Assembly: GCA_039821235.1 (NCBI GenBank)
Contig: JBCBOO010000003.1
Coordinates: 1-64,000, forward strand
Direction of reading: 5' to 3'
Length of the DNA: 64,000 nt
Origin: Stieleria sp039821235
GTDB lineage: Bacteria; Planctomycetota; Planctomycetia; Pirellulales; Pirellulaceae
Under the pieces are notes generated by a model, which saw only the letters and a program-made list of their open reading frames with translations, was not told the origin of the DNA and made no database searches. Shown one piece after another: positions 46,474 through 55,261 of the stretch (position 1 is its first letter; each line of letters starts with the position of its first letter). A program made the position numbers and the translations under genes.

Positions 46474-48453
46474 CTATGCCGGAGGCGGAGGCATCGTGTC
46501 CGGCATCGACTTGTGATGACGCAGGATCTGTTTCGCTTGTTGGTGCAATTCGCGTCTTGTTCGATTGATCGCAAGCTTCAGGTCGGCGTCCGTCCAATCG
46601 AGTTTCTTGGCAGCTTGGCTGAGCAGTTTTTTCTCAGGTGCCGAAACCTTCCCGTCGACAAGAGCCGCCCGCAGGAGATGGTCCATGAAAACGTTGGCTT
46701 TGTCAGGGTCGTCGGGCAATTCGATTTCCGTGTCACGCGCCACGGCCGAAGAAAAAATCTTCTTGAGTTGTTCATTACTTAGTCCTCGTTTCTTACCCAT
46801 GTCGATGATCAGCTCGCGTTCCTTGACGTGAAGCTCTCCGTCGGCGGCCACGAGACGACAAAGCGAAATGAGCAATTCGGGTTCGTTCAAGAATCGGTCC
46901 GCTTCCAGTCTTTCCGTGCCTCCAGCAATCTCGACGCGCTCATCCTGTTTGTCTTCGCGGATCAATTCGGAAACGAGTTTGTGGTCCAGAACATCTTCGA
47001 GCACCCAGTCGGCGTTGCCGTCATTGATTGCACTGTTGCAGAACCCACACGCGTCCTCCGTCCCGATCTCGATGGGGGCGCCGCAGCCCGTGCAACTGAA
47101 TGATGCGAACGCCATTTCCGCTTTGCTGTTCACGCCCGCCTTTCGCTTGAGGACCATGACGTGCGAATAAATGCGTTGATGGCCGAAGAGTTCCGGTGAA
47201 CGATGTTCGCCTTGTGCCGGCGTAGCGGACCATCGGATCAAGACAAAGATACGATCGAACGCGTCTTCTTTGGCGGGCTTGCATGCGACGACTTCGACGA
47301 CACCGACCGCGGGGGTTTTCCAAAACCAGCCCTTGCCGCGGTTCCAACGTTTTGGGATTTCGGAGACATCGCGGTGCAGGACCGGCTGGGCGAGTTTTGG
47401 ATCACTGAAGTAAGTCGACATCATGCAACGCCAATAAACCACCGAGGCGCGGTCTTCGAGGTGTTGGAAATTCAATCCTGCATCACCTTGTTGCAGTTCA
47501 TCCCAACCCGCAACGGAGTGTTGCGCCGGAGGAATGACCCATTCCTCGACTTGGGTGATTTCGGACAGCACCCAATCATGCTGACCGGAACTGACGATCG
47601 TCTTGCACTGGGGGCAACGTGCTTTGTCAACGATATCAATGGGTCCTGAGCAATTAGGGCAGCGGCCTTCCATCACGGAGGCTTGCGGGTTGGTGGTCAC
47701 GCCGGGCCGCCGGCTGAATGACCAGACCTCGCTGAACCGAGTGGGGGTTTTGTCGCTGTTGCCGGAAACACGTCGACCGGAATCCAAGTCTTCGTTGAAG
47801 CTGATCGCGGATGCCGTGATCATCACGTGGATCGTGTCAAAGTGTTTGTCCGCGGTGACACAAACGATCTCCGAAGACTCGATCGTGACGTTACGCATTC
47901 GGTTACGAAGGTTCTCCGCCTTTTGCATCGCGATGTAGAGTTCAAACCGCTCGTGCACACCATCGGAGATAAAGGCGCGGCACGGCCGGAGATCTTGTTC
48001 GCTCCAGGCGTCTTGCGTGACCAAGAAAGCGTTTTGAAGACGTTTGATAAAAACGTCGAGAGAGAATTCCGGATCTCGTTGTTGGATCTGTTGAAGGGCG
48101 GCCATTCTCAGGTCCGCCTCTTGGACCTTTCGTCCACGCCGAATCGTTCGTGTGATGCGGTAGTCGTTGCCGGTTTTGGATCCGTAGTAGAAGAAAGCCG
48201 CAACCGCGATCCAAATCGGAATCGAAAAATAGGGGTACGCGAATGTCAGACGGATGAGCAGCACGATCAGCTCGCCGCCGCCGTCTCCTCCACCTCCGCC
48301 GCCGCTGAAACCACCGCCGCCGCTAAAACCGCCGCCACCTCCTCCTCCGCCCCCGAAATTGCCGCCTCCTCCGGCCTGAGCTAACAGATTTTCAAACATC
48401 AACAAGCTTGCTTCGTGCACCGATTTGCCGTGGGGTTGAAATTCGCTAAACAC
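46474..48453 (-). CDS. Membrane protein with Tim44-like, zinc-ribbon and TerB domains
   Basis: The protein has 659 residues. Domain order is a glycine-rich segment at about 25-60 (long runs of Gly with FSGGGG units), a single membrane helix (FSIPIWIAVAAFFYYG), a Tim44-like domain (about 115-260), a zinc ribbon (CPNCSGPIDIVDKARCPQC, about 268-286), a beta-rich domain, a second zinc ribbon (CTGCGAPIEIGTEDACGFC, about 470-490), and a C-terminal TerB-like helical domain (LLISLCRLVAADGELHVKE). TerB and similar domains occur in stress and tellurite-resistance systems. The combination suggests a membrane-tethered stress adaptor, by inference only. Confidence 0.78.
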   Translation of the reverse strand: MFSEFQPHGKSVHEASLLMFENLLAQAGGGGNFGGGGGGGGGFSGGGGFSGGGGGGDGGGELIVLLIRLTFAYPYFSIPIWIAVAAFFYYGSKTGNDYRITRTIRRGRKVQEADLRMAALQQIQQRDPEFSLDVFIKRLQNAFLVTQDAWSEQDLRPCRAFISDGVHERFELYIAMQKAENLRNRMRNVTIESSEIVCVTADKHFDTIHVMITASAISFNEDLDSGRRVSGNSDKTPTRFSEVWSFSRRPGVTTNPQASVMEGRCPNCSGPIDIVDKARCPQCKTIVSSGQHDWVLSEITQVEEWVIPPAQHSVAGWDELQQGDAGLNFQHLEDRASVVYWRCMMSTYFSDPKLAQPVLHRDVSEIPKRWNRGKGWFWKTPAVGVVEVVACKPAKEDAFDRIFVLIRWSATPAQGEHRSPELFGHQRIYSHVMVLKRKAGVNSKAEMAFASFSCTGCGAPIEIGTEDACGFCNSAINDGNADWVLEDVLDHKLVSELIREDKQDERVEIAGGTERLEADRFLNEPELLISLCRLVAADGELHVKERELIIDMGKKRGLSNEQLKKIFSSAVARDTEIELPDDPDKANVFMDHLLRAALVDGKVSAPEKKLLSQAAKKLDWTDADLKLAINRTRRELHQQAKQILRHHKSMPDTMPPPPA

Positions 48454-48599
48454 CGTTGTTCCTGTGAGGCCCGAAAACGGCCCCGCAAGGTCGGAATGTC
48501 GCTCGAAACGGGCTCATTTTATTCGCGGCTCGAGCAACAAGAGTAAGTTGTACCCGTTCCGTTTGGAGTTCGTTCCCCGGCTACCACTTTTAAACCACC

Positions 48600-50027
48600 A
48601 TGATGTATTCGTTCTTTCCGAAATGCCGTGCCCGTTACTTTCTCATCACGGCTTCATTGGCGATGCTGCTACTGGGAATGCTCGCGACCCCCGGAATGTC
48701 GGTCGGCGCGGATTGGGCGATCGCGATCCATGGTGGCGCGGGCAGTGATCCCACGATCGCCAGCGAGGAGACTCGCAAAGCGAGACGCAGCGGTATTGAG
48801 AAGGCGCTCCAAACGGGGAAGGATATCTTGGCCAATGGAGGCTCTTCACTGGATGCCGTCGAGGCGGTCATTCGGTTGCTGGAAGACGACGCCGCATTCA
48901 ACTCAGGTCGTGGTGCGGTTCTCAATTCGGATGGGAAAGCTGAGTTGGACGCGTCCATCATGGACGGTGCCACACGGCGTTGCGGAGCGATTGCGGGTGT
49001 CACGCGGGTTAAAAATCCGATCACTCTGGCCCGACGTGTGATGACGGAAACCAAGCATGTGCTGCTGGGTGCCGAGGGCGCGGACCGATTCGCTGTCGAG
49101 CAAGGTGTGACTTTGGTGCCTCCGGATTACTTCCTCAGCTATCGCGAACGCCGGGAAGGAAAGCGACCGGCAGTACTGCCGCCGGAGGGCGTTCACGATC
49201 AAGACGAAATTCACTACGGAACCGTCGGCTGCGTCGCGCTGGATACCCAAGGTCACTTGGCGGCGGGAACCAGCACCGGCGGGACGGCAAATAAGTTACC
49301 CGGTCGAATCGGCGATTCGCCGATCGTGGGCGCGGGCACATTTGCCGATGACGACACGGTCGCCGTTTCCGGAACCGGTGTCGGTGAAGAGTACATTCGC
49401 AACGCAGTCGCCTACGACGTATCCGCTCAAATGAAGTATGCCGGACGCCGGCTAAGCGATGCCGTCACGGAGATCATGACCGAGCGGCTCAAGCCCGGAA
49501 TCGGGGGCCTGATCTGTGTCTCCAAGGACGGCGAAGTCGTCATGCAGCACAATACGCCGGGCATGACCTGTGGCGTTGCCGACAGTAACGGTCGATTTGA
49601 AACCTACTTGAAGCTCGAGAATGGCGGCCAATCCGAGTCCGATGAAACGAGCGGTGACGAAGCGACCATCAAGGCGATGATCCTCCAGCAGTCCGAAGAT
49701 TGGAATGCCGGGGATCTGGATGGCTTTATGAGCGTTTACTGGAAAAGCGATGCATTGACGTTTAGTTCCGGCGGGCAGACCACGCGTGGTTGGGATGCGA
49801 CGATGAAGCGTTACCGCCGCCGCTACCCCGACAAGGCCACGATGGGAAATACCCAATTCAGCGAACTGGAATTCACGCGTCTCGATGAGAATGCGATGAA
49901 GGTACTCGGTCGTTGGGAACTGACCCGGGACGAAGATCCGATCGGAGGTCGCTTCACGCTGATCTTCCAGAAAATCGAAGGCCAGTGGAAGATCATTCAC
50001 GATCACACGTCGGCACGCAGTGATTGA
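48600..50027 (+). CDS. Isoaspartyl peptidase/L-asparaginase fused to an NTF2-like domain
   Basis: The protein has 475 residues. The N-terminus has a signal peptide (YFLITASLAMLLLGMLATPGMSVGA). The Ntn-hydrolase part (about 38-340) has IAIHGGAGSDP, the auto-cleavage threonine at T208 (HYGTVGCVA) and the substrate loop GTSTGGTANKLPGRIGDSP. The last about 115 residues form a DUF4440/SnoaL-like NTF2 fold (SEDWNAGDLDGFMSVYW to GQWKIIHDHTSARSD). The enzyme should cleave isoaspartyl or asparagine side chains outside the cytoplasm. The NTF2-like fusion is unusual and its role is unknown. Confidence 0.85.
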   Translation: MMYSFFPKCRARYFLITASLAMLLLGMLATPGMSVGADWAIAIHGGAGSDPTIASEETRKARRSGIEKALQTGKDILANGGSSLDAVEAVIRLLEDDAAFNSGRGAVLNSDGKAELDASIMDGATRRCGAIAGVTRVKNPITLARRVMTETKHVLLGAEGADRFAVEQGVTLVPPDYFLSYRERREGKRPAVLPPEGVHDQDEIHYGTVGCVALDTQGHLAAGTSTGGTANKLPGRIGDSPIVGAGTFADDDTVAVSGTGVGEEYIRNAVAYDVSAQMKYAGRRLSDAVTEIMTERLKPGIGGLICVSKDGEVVMQHNTPGMTCGVADSNGRFETYLKLENGGQSESDETSGDEATIKAMILQQSEDWNAGDLDGFMSVYWKSDALTFSSGGQTTRGWDATMKRYRRRYPDKATMGNTQFSELEFTRLDENAMKVLGRWELTRDEDPIGGRFTLIFQKIEGQWKIIHDHTSARSD

Positions 50028-50195
50028 TCGACATCAAGTGATCGGATGTGATTGACTCATCCGCGTTTGACTCTGACTTGAGGGCGGTTTCCTTGGAGCC
50101 TCCTCGGAGTCTATTCTTTCGGTGGGCCGCGTATCCGCTTCGACGTTGCCGGCCCCGTATTCCTTCCCAAAAAATCTACGAAGAGCAATCGGACG

Positions 50196-50507
50196 ATGGC
50201 ACGACTTGCACACCACGTTTTCTTTACGTTGAAAGACAGCAGCCCCGAAGCCACCGACAGTTTGATTGCGGACTGCCAGACTTACTTGGATGATCACGAC
50301 GGCCTGGTGGACTTTTCCGTCGGAAGACGCGACCCCGAGTTGAACCGGCCTGTGAATTTGACGTTCGACGTTTCACTGCATGTGATTTTCAAAGACCGAG
50401 CCGCGCATGACGTCTACCAGACTGCGCCGCGCCATCTCGAGTTTATCGAACGTCAAAAAGAAAACTGGGCGCAGGTGCAGGTGTGCGACAGCGTCCTGGA
50501 AGACTAA
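50196..50507 (+). CDS. Dabb (stress-responsive A/B barrel) domain protein
   Basis: The protein has 103 residues, a single dimeric alpha/beta barrel: HHVFFTLKD at the N-terminus, a central FSVGRRD strand, FDVSLHVIFKDRAAHDVYQ, and a helix before the C-terminus. Such proteins bind small molecules, and their substrates are usually unknown. It lies between the asparaginase fusion and the second cytochrome/WD40 protein. The 168 bases before it show no gene. Confidence 0.82.
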   Translation: MARLAHHVFFTLKDSSPEATDSLIADCQTYLDDHDGLVDFSVGRRDPELNRPVNLTFDVSLHVIFKDRAAHDVYQTAPRHLEFIERQKENWAQVQVCDSVLED

Positions 50508-50553
50508 GTGCTTCGTCAATTTTTTAAAATTACGGTCGGCTTTTTAGTAGCAC

Positions 50554-50589
50554 GGCTCTCCGAGCCGTGAGGACTCGGCTCGGAGAGCC
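50554..50589. repeat. Perfect 14-bp inverted repeat (REP-like hairpin)
   Basis: Arms GGCTCTCCGAGCCG (50554-50567) and CGGCTCGGAGAGCC (50576-50589) enclose an 8-base loop. Like the 31658-31717 hairpin, each arm is itself partly palindromic. No U-run follows. It lies between the Dabb gene and the cytochrome/WD40 gene. Confidence 0.7.
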
Positions 50590-50686
50590 AGGGCAACTTT
50601 CTTTGCGACCCCAAAATTAAATTGAGACGCAGCACTAGCTCGCGCGACGGTGGTCTGTTGCGTGACGAGTTGACGACGCCGGGCGA

Positions 50687-53665
50687 ATGTTGCGGCTATA
50701 CTCACGGGGTTGTGGCATTCCCCGCCTCCCCCACCTCCCGCTTGCCATGTCGCTCCATTCCTGTCCTCTTCCCGAGCGAAAGACAACCTCTGTCGTCCAA
50801 ACGTCTGTCTTCAGCGAAAGTTCACGTGATGACCGATTATGTGCATCGGTTGTCCCACGTTGGCCCATCTTTCGATTGGGATTCGCCGCCTGGTTGTTGC
50901 TGAGTGCACTGTCGTACGACGCGGTTGCTGGCGAAACCGGTTCCTTGGATTACGCGTCCGAGATCTACCCGATCTTGGAAACGTACTGTGTCGCCTGTCA
51001 CACAGAGGACGATCCGGAGGGCGGACTGGTGATGACCGATTTCAGTTCGCTGATGCGTGGTGGCGATACGGGATTGGCGATCACGGCCGGTAATGCCGGA
51101 AGCAGTCGACTGTATTTGATGGCGTCTGGCAAACTCGATCCCGTGATGCCGCCCGATGACGCCGAGCCGCCCACGGACGCCGAACTCGAGTTGCTCGCCC
51201 GCTGGATCGATCAAGGCGCCATCGGTCCGACCGGCTCGCCGCCGATCAAGCACAAGCTCCGCACCCCCAAGATTCCTCCCGCGCGTGATGTTTCGCGACC
51301 GTTGACCGCGATCGCGATGTCGAGCTCCGGTGACATGACTGCTCAGGCGAGTTTCGGTCGCATCGAATTGTTGCCGCCGACTGGTGAACCCACCGTGATC
51401 GATGACTTGGAAATTGGCAAAGTCAATTCGCTCGCGTTTTCACCAAGCGGTAACATCCTCGCGGCAGCAGGTGGTTTGACCGGCGCTTCTGGACGGATTG
51501 CTCTCTTCGATGTTGCGACGGGGATGCCATCCGGCGAATTCGTCACACGGGGTGACGCGTTTTACGCCGTCGCATTTCATCCTTCGGAGCCACTGATCGC
51601 GGCGGCGGGCTATGACCGTGTGATCCGTGTTTGGAACACGGGGACGAATGAGCTGGCTCGCGAATTCCGCGGGCACAACGGCGCGATCTTCGATCTGGCG
51701 TTTTCACCCGAAGGAAGCGTGCTGGCCAGTGCCTGTGCCGATGAAACTGTCAAGCTATGGAGCGTTTCTACGGGCGAACGACTCGATACGCTCGGTCAGC
51801 CGGAGGGCGAAGTCAACGCGGTCGCCTTTTCGCCGGATGGACGACAAGTCATCGCGGCGAGCGCCGACAACCGTCTTCGTGTCTGGTCACTTCGATCCAG
51901 AGATCGCTCCGCGATCAACCCTCTGGTCGCCACTCGATTCATTGACGAAACGCCACTCGTGAATTTTGCGATCACTCCCAGCGGCAAACACTTGGTCACG
52001 CTTGCAAGTTCGGGCAACCTGAAAGTGCTGCAGACATCGGACTGGCAGTCAATCGCAACCCTTCCGCCTCTTCGAGAGAGCGGCACGGATCTGTTTGTTT
52101 CCAGGGACAATCAAACCGTCGTCGTCGCAATGATGAATGGTGAACGGGCCACGAGAACGTTGCCGGTTGCCAATCACGCGAACGAGATGGAACCTGTATC
52201 GTCCGATGGTCTGGCATCGACCCGGCGCGTTTGGCTGGACCTTGGCGAACCGAACAAGTTAGACGAGTCCAAACTGGAGTCCTCCGGCGGCCTTGCCAAT
52301 CAGGTTGAACGCCACGTGATGATTGATGGAACGATTGCCGAGCCCGGCGAGATTGATCGCTACAAGTGGTCTGCAAGAAAAGGAGAGTTTTGGGCGATCG
52401 ATGTGGATGCGGCTGCCGGCAGTGATATCGATCCCTTTGTGTCCGTCACCGATGCAAAGGGGGAGCCGATCGTACAAGTTCGCCTTCAAGCGGTACGCGA
52501 CTCGTACTTCACCTTTCGAGGGAAGAACAGCGATCAAGTCAATGACTTTCGAGTCTTCAACTGGCAAGAAATGAAGCTCGGTGAATACTTCTACGCGGCT
52601 GGCGAAGTCACTCGTCTGCAACGACACCCACGCGGCCCCGATTCGGGATTCAACATGTATCCGGGGCAGGGCAAACGATGGACTTACTTTGGCACCAGTG
52701 GCACGACACACGCGTTGGGCGAACCAGCGTATATCGTTCGTGCCTTGCCGCCAGGAACGAAACCGCTCTCCAACGGCTTGCCGGTTTTCGACATTCCTTA
52801 CGAAAATGATGATGACCCAATGCGGATGGCGGGCAAGAACGCGAGGCTGTTGTTTACCGCACCCGCCGAGGGTGACTACTTGGCATGCGTTTCCGACACA
52901 CGCGGTGAAGGAGGCGCGGGGTTCCGCTATCAACTCCGTCTTCGACCCGCGGCGCCGAGCTTTCAAGCCAGCACCGCAAAAATCAAAGCTCCTCTACGCT
53001 CGGCCGTCGGCCGCGAGTTCCAGCTGACCGTCAATCGGATCGATGGCTTTGATGGACCCGTGACTTTCGACATCCAAGAGCTGCCTCCTGGTCTGGTTCA
53101 CAACTTTCCCGTGACCGTCGAAGCCGGTCAGCGTCACGCGATGGGAATGATCTGGGCATCTCCGGATCAACCTGAATGGACGTCACCCTTGGAGCCACGA
53201 TTGACGGCGCGGGCGAAGATCGGCCAACGAATCGTTGAACGCTCCGCGGGCACGATCGGAAAGTTGACCTTTGATCCCAAGCCGACCAATGCGATCGTCC
53301 AAATTCTGCCCCGCGGTGAAAATCTCAATGGCAGTCAGAATTGGACCCTACGCCTTCGGCCGGGACAGACCGTTTCAGCGGTCGTCGCGATTGAGCGGCA
53401 AGCGTCTTTCACGAAAGAAGTCTCCTTCGGCAAAGAAGACGCCGGCCGTAACGCGAGTCAGGGCGTCTATGTTGACAACATCGGCCTGAATGGACTGTTG
53501 ATCCTGGCGGGTGCTGACGAGCGTGAGTTCTTTATCACGGCCGATGAAACCGCGAAGCCGAGCCGAAGGTCGTTTTTCTTGAAGGCGAATTTGGATGGCG
53601 GAATTACCTCTCACCCGATTACCGTAGAGGTTATCGGGTCGAATGAAATCGCTCAAACGGAATGA
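50687..53665 (+). CDS. Secreted cytochrome c/WD40 protein with pre-peptidase-like C-terminus
   Basis: The protein has up to 992 residues. The start is uncertain: ATG at 50687 gives a 60-residue n-region before a hydrophobic segment (LGFAAWLLLSALSYDAVAG), and ATG at 50747 is an alternative. A planctomycete cytochrome c domain follows with CVACHTEDDPEGG, then WD40-like repeats (LAFSPSGNILAAAGG, VAFSPDGRQVIAASADN), and a beta-rich C-terminal half with PPC-like and Ig-like features (GTIAEPGEIDRYKWSARKG, FDGPVTFDIQELPPGL). The N-terminal half is paralogous to that of the 1699-residue protein (MTDFSSLMRGGDTG against MTDFDSLIKGGETG). It lacks DUF1549/DUF1553 and a DUF1501 partner. Confidence 0.82.
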   Translation: MLRLYSRGCGIPRLPHLPLAMSLHSCPLPERKTTSVVQTSVFSESSRDDRLCASVVPRWPIFRLGFAAWLLLSALSYDAVAGETGSLDYASEIYPILETYCVACHTEDDPEGGLVMTDFSSLMRGGDTGLAITAGNAGSSRLYLMASGKLDPVMPPDDAEPPTDAELELLARWIDQGAIGPTGSPPIKHKLRTPKIPPARDVSRPLTAIAMSSSGDMTAQASFGRIELLPPTGEPTVIDDLEIGKVNSLAFSPSGNILAAAGGLTGASGRIALFDVATGMPSGEFVTRGDAFYAVAFHPSEPLIAAAGYDRVIRVWNTGTNELAREFRGHNGAIFDLAFSPEGSVLASACADETVKLWSVSTGERLDTLGQPEGEVNAVAFSPDGRQVIAASADNRLRVWSLRSRDRSAINPLVATRFIDETPLVNFAITPSGKHLVTLASSGNLKVLQTSDWQSIATLPPLRESGTDLFVSRDNQTVVVAMMNGERATRTLPVANHANEMEPVSSDGLASTRRVWLDLGEPNKLDESKLESSGGLANQVERHVMIDGTIAEPGEIDRYKWSARKGEFWAIDVDAAAGSDIDPFVSVTDAKGEPIVQVRLQAVRDSYFTFRGKNSDQVNDFRVFNWQEMKLGEYFYAAGEVTRLQRHPRGPDSGFNMYPGQGKRWTYFGTSGTTHALGEPAYIVRALPPGTKPLSNGLPVFDIPYENDDDPMRMAGKNARLLFTAPAEGDYLACVSDTRGEGGAGFRYQLRLRPAAPSFQASTAKIKAPLRSAVGREFQLTVNRIDGFDGPVTFDIQELPPGLVHNFPVTVEAGQRHAMGMIWASPDQPEWTSPLEPRLTARAKIGQRIVERSAGTIGKLTFDPKPTNAIVQILPRGENLNGSQNWTLRLRPGQTVSAVVAIERQASFTKEVSFGKEDAGRNASQGVYVDNIGLNGLLILAGADEREFFITADETAKPSRRSFFLKANLDGGITSHPITVEVIGSNEIAQTE

Positions 53666-53908
53666 ACCGCCTCAATAGCATGAGTCCACCGCCGGGCCGG
53701 TCGTAAACCGCTGGATTGAGTGGAAAGAGGCAGTTCCGACTTGTACACTGTCGCGGCGGCAACCTGTCGTTTTAGCGTGGGCGTGAACGGAGCCGTTGCC
53801 AAAAATGCGAAGCACTTTTCGGGCCACATGGTTTTGGGACCTGACCCTTTTTCGCTCGACTCCCCCGTTTGAATCCGGCAACCTTTTAGCATCGAGACCG
53901 AGCCGAAC

Positions 53909-55261
53909 ATGCCGATCAAGGCCAAAAGCCACGCGATCACGTTACTCAGCAATGTCACTTGTCCGCATTGCTGGCACGAATATGCGCCGGAGGACTCGCT
54001 TTGGATTTCAGAGCATCCTGACTTGATCGGCGACGCCAAACTCGGCTTTCAACACGCGAAACGGTTTCTTCCCAGTCGCTTCAATCCGCAAGGCGATGCC
54101 ATTGATGAAATGGGGCAAGACGCGACGCGTATGGCGTGTCCGAAATGCCACCTTCATGTTCCCCGATCGATGAACCAGGTTCCCAGCCTGTTCTTCAGTA
54201 TCTTTGGTGCTCCGGCGTGCGGCAAGAGCTACTTTCTCACGTCCATGTCTTGGATGCTCCGCCAGACGCTGCCCAAGCGTTTCGCGGTTTCGCTCAGCGA
54301 CGTCGACGCGGAGACCAATTCACGGATCCATGAATACGAAGAACTGCAGTTCATGAATCCGGACTTGGATTCGCCCGTTGCACTGGCCAAGACGGAGGAA
54401 CAAGGTGACCTCTACGACACCGTGGATATGGGAGACCACAGTGTGTCGTTCCCGCGTCCATTCATGTTCAACTTGCAACCGCTGTCCAGTCATCCGCGCT
54501 ACAAACGCAATCGCGAAATTTCAAAACTGATTTGTCTGTACGACAATGCTGGCGAAAGTTTCTTTCCTGGCGCGGACAAAACGATCAACCCCGTGACGCG
54601 TCACCTGGCTTGTTCAAAGTGTTTGTTTTTCTGTTTTGATCCCACGCAGGATACACGTTTTCGCCGTGCGTGCGAGGGAAAATCCGAAGACCCGCAAATG
54701 GTGTCGCGTACCGCCAGGCTCGCGCGCGAGGCAACGATCCGGCAGGACACCATCCTGTTGGAGGCAATTCAACGCGTCCGTCGGCACGCTGGGCTTCGCG
54801 ACGATGAACTGCACCAACGCCCGTTGGTCATCATTGTGACCAAGTGGGACTCGTGGAAAGAACTGCTCCCGGACGTTCCCACGGATGAACCCTATTTGCC
54901 CATCGAGGGTTCGAAGTTTTGCACGCTTGATTCCGCTCGTATCAAACACGCGTCCGATCGTGTGGGTGAGTTGATGAGCGACATTTGTCCGGAGATCGTT
55001 GCCGCAGCAGAAGGTTTTTCGACCAGCCTGACCTTTATCCCCGTTAGTGCCACGGGCAGTAGTCCGGTGGTCGATTCCGAATCGGGTTCGTTGGGCATCC
55101 GGCCGCGTGACATGCAACCGTACTGGGTCGAGATTCCCATGTTGATGGCACTGCACAACTGGGCGGGCGGTTTGGTGGGAGCGACAGACCAATTGGGTGG
55201 ATCCGATTCCGGCATGTCGCTGGAAGACGGTAGATGGATGGCCGAGAAACTGGGCAGCTGA
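53909..55261 (+). CDS. Zinc-ribbon P-loop GTPase (TRAFAC-like, double-GTPase-2-like)
   Basis: The protein has 450 residues. The N-terminus has cysteine pairs C18/C21 (CPHC) and C77/C80 (CPKC), probably a zinc ribbon with a long insertion. G1 is GAPACGKS (100-107), G3 is DNAG (from D212, in LYDNAGESFFPG), G4 is TKWD (311-314), and a G5-like SATG lies in FIPVSATGSSP. So all the nucleotide-binding elements of a GTPase are present. It resembles the TRAFAC-clade 'double-GTPase' proteins reported computationally next to GTPase-associated protein 1 in predicted conflict systems. The next gene starts inside its 3' end (28-base overlap), so they are co-translated. Confidence 0.75.
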   Translation: MPIKAKSHAITLLSNVTCPHCWHEYAPEDSLWISEHPDLIGDAKLGFQHAKRFLPSRFNPQGDAIDEMGQDATRMACPKCHLHVPRSMNQVPSLFFSIFGAPACGKSYFLTSMSWMLRQTLPKRFAVSLSDVDAETNSRIHEYEELQFMNPDLDSPVALAKTEEQGDLYDTVDMGDHSVSFPRPFMFNLQPLSSHPRYKRNREISKLICLYDNAGESFFPGADKTINPVTRHLACSKCLFFCFDPTQDTRFRRACEGKSEDPQMVSRTARLAREATIRQDTILLEAIQRVRRHAGLRDDELHQRPLVIIVTKWDSWKELLPDVPTDEPYLPIEGSKFCTLDSARIKHASDRVGELMSDICPEIVAAAEGFSTSLTFIPVSATGSSPVVDSESGSLGIRPRDMQPYWVEIPMLMALHNWAGGLVGATDQLGGSDSGMSLEDGRWMAEKLGS

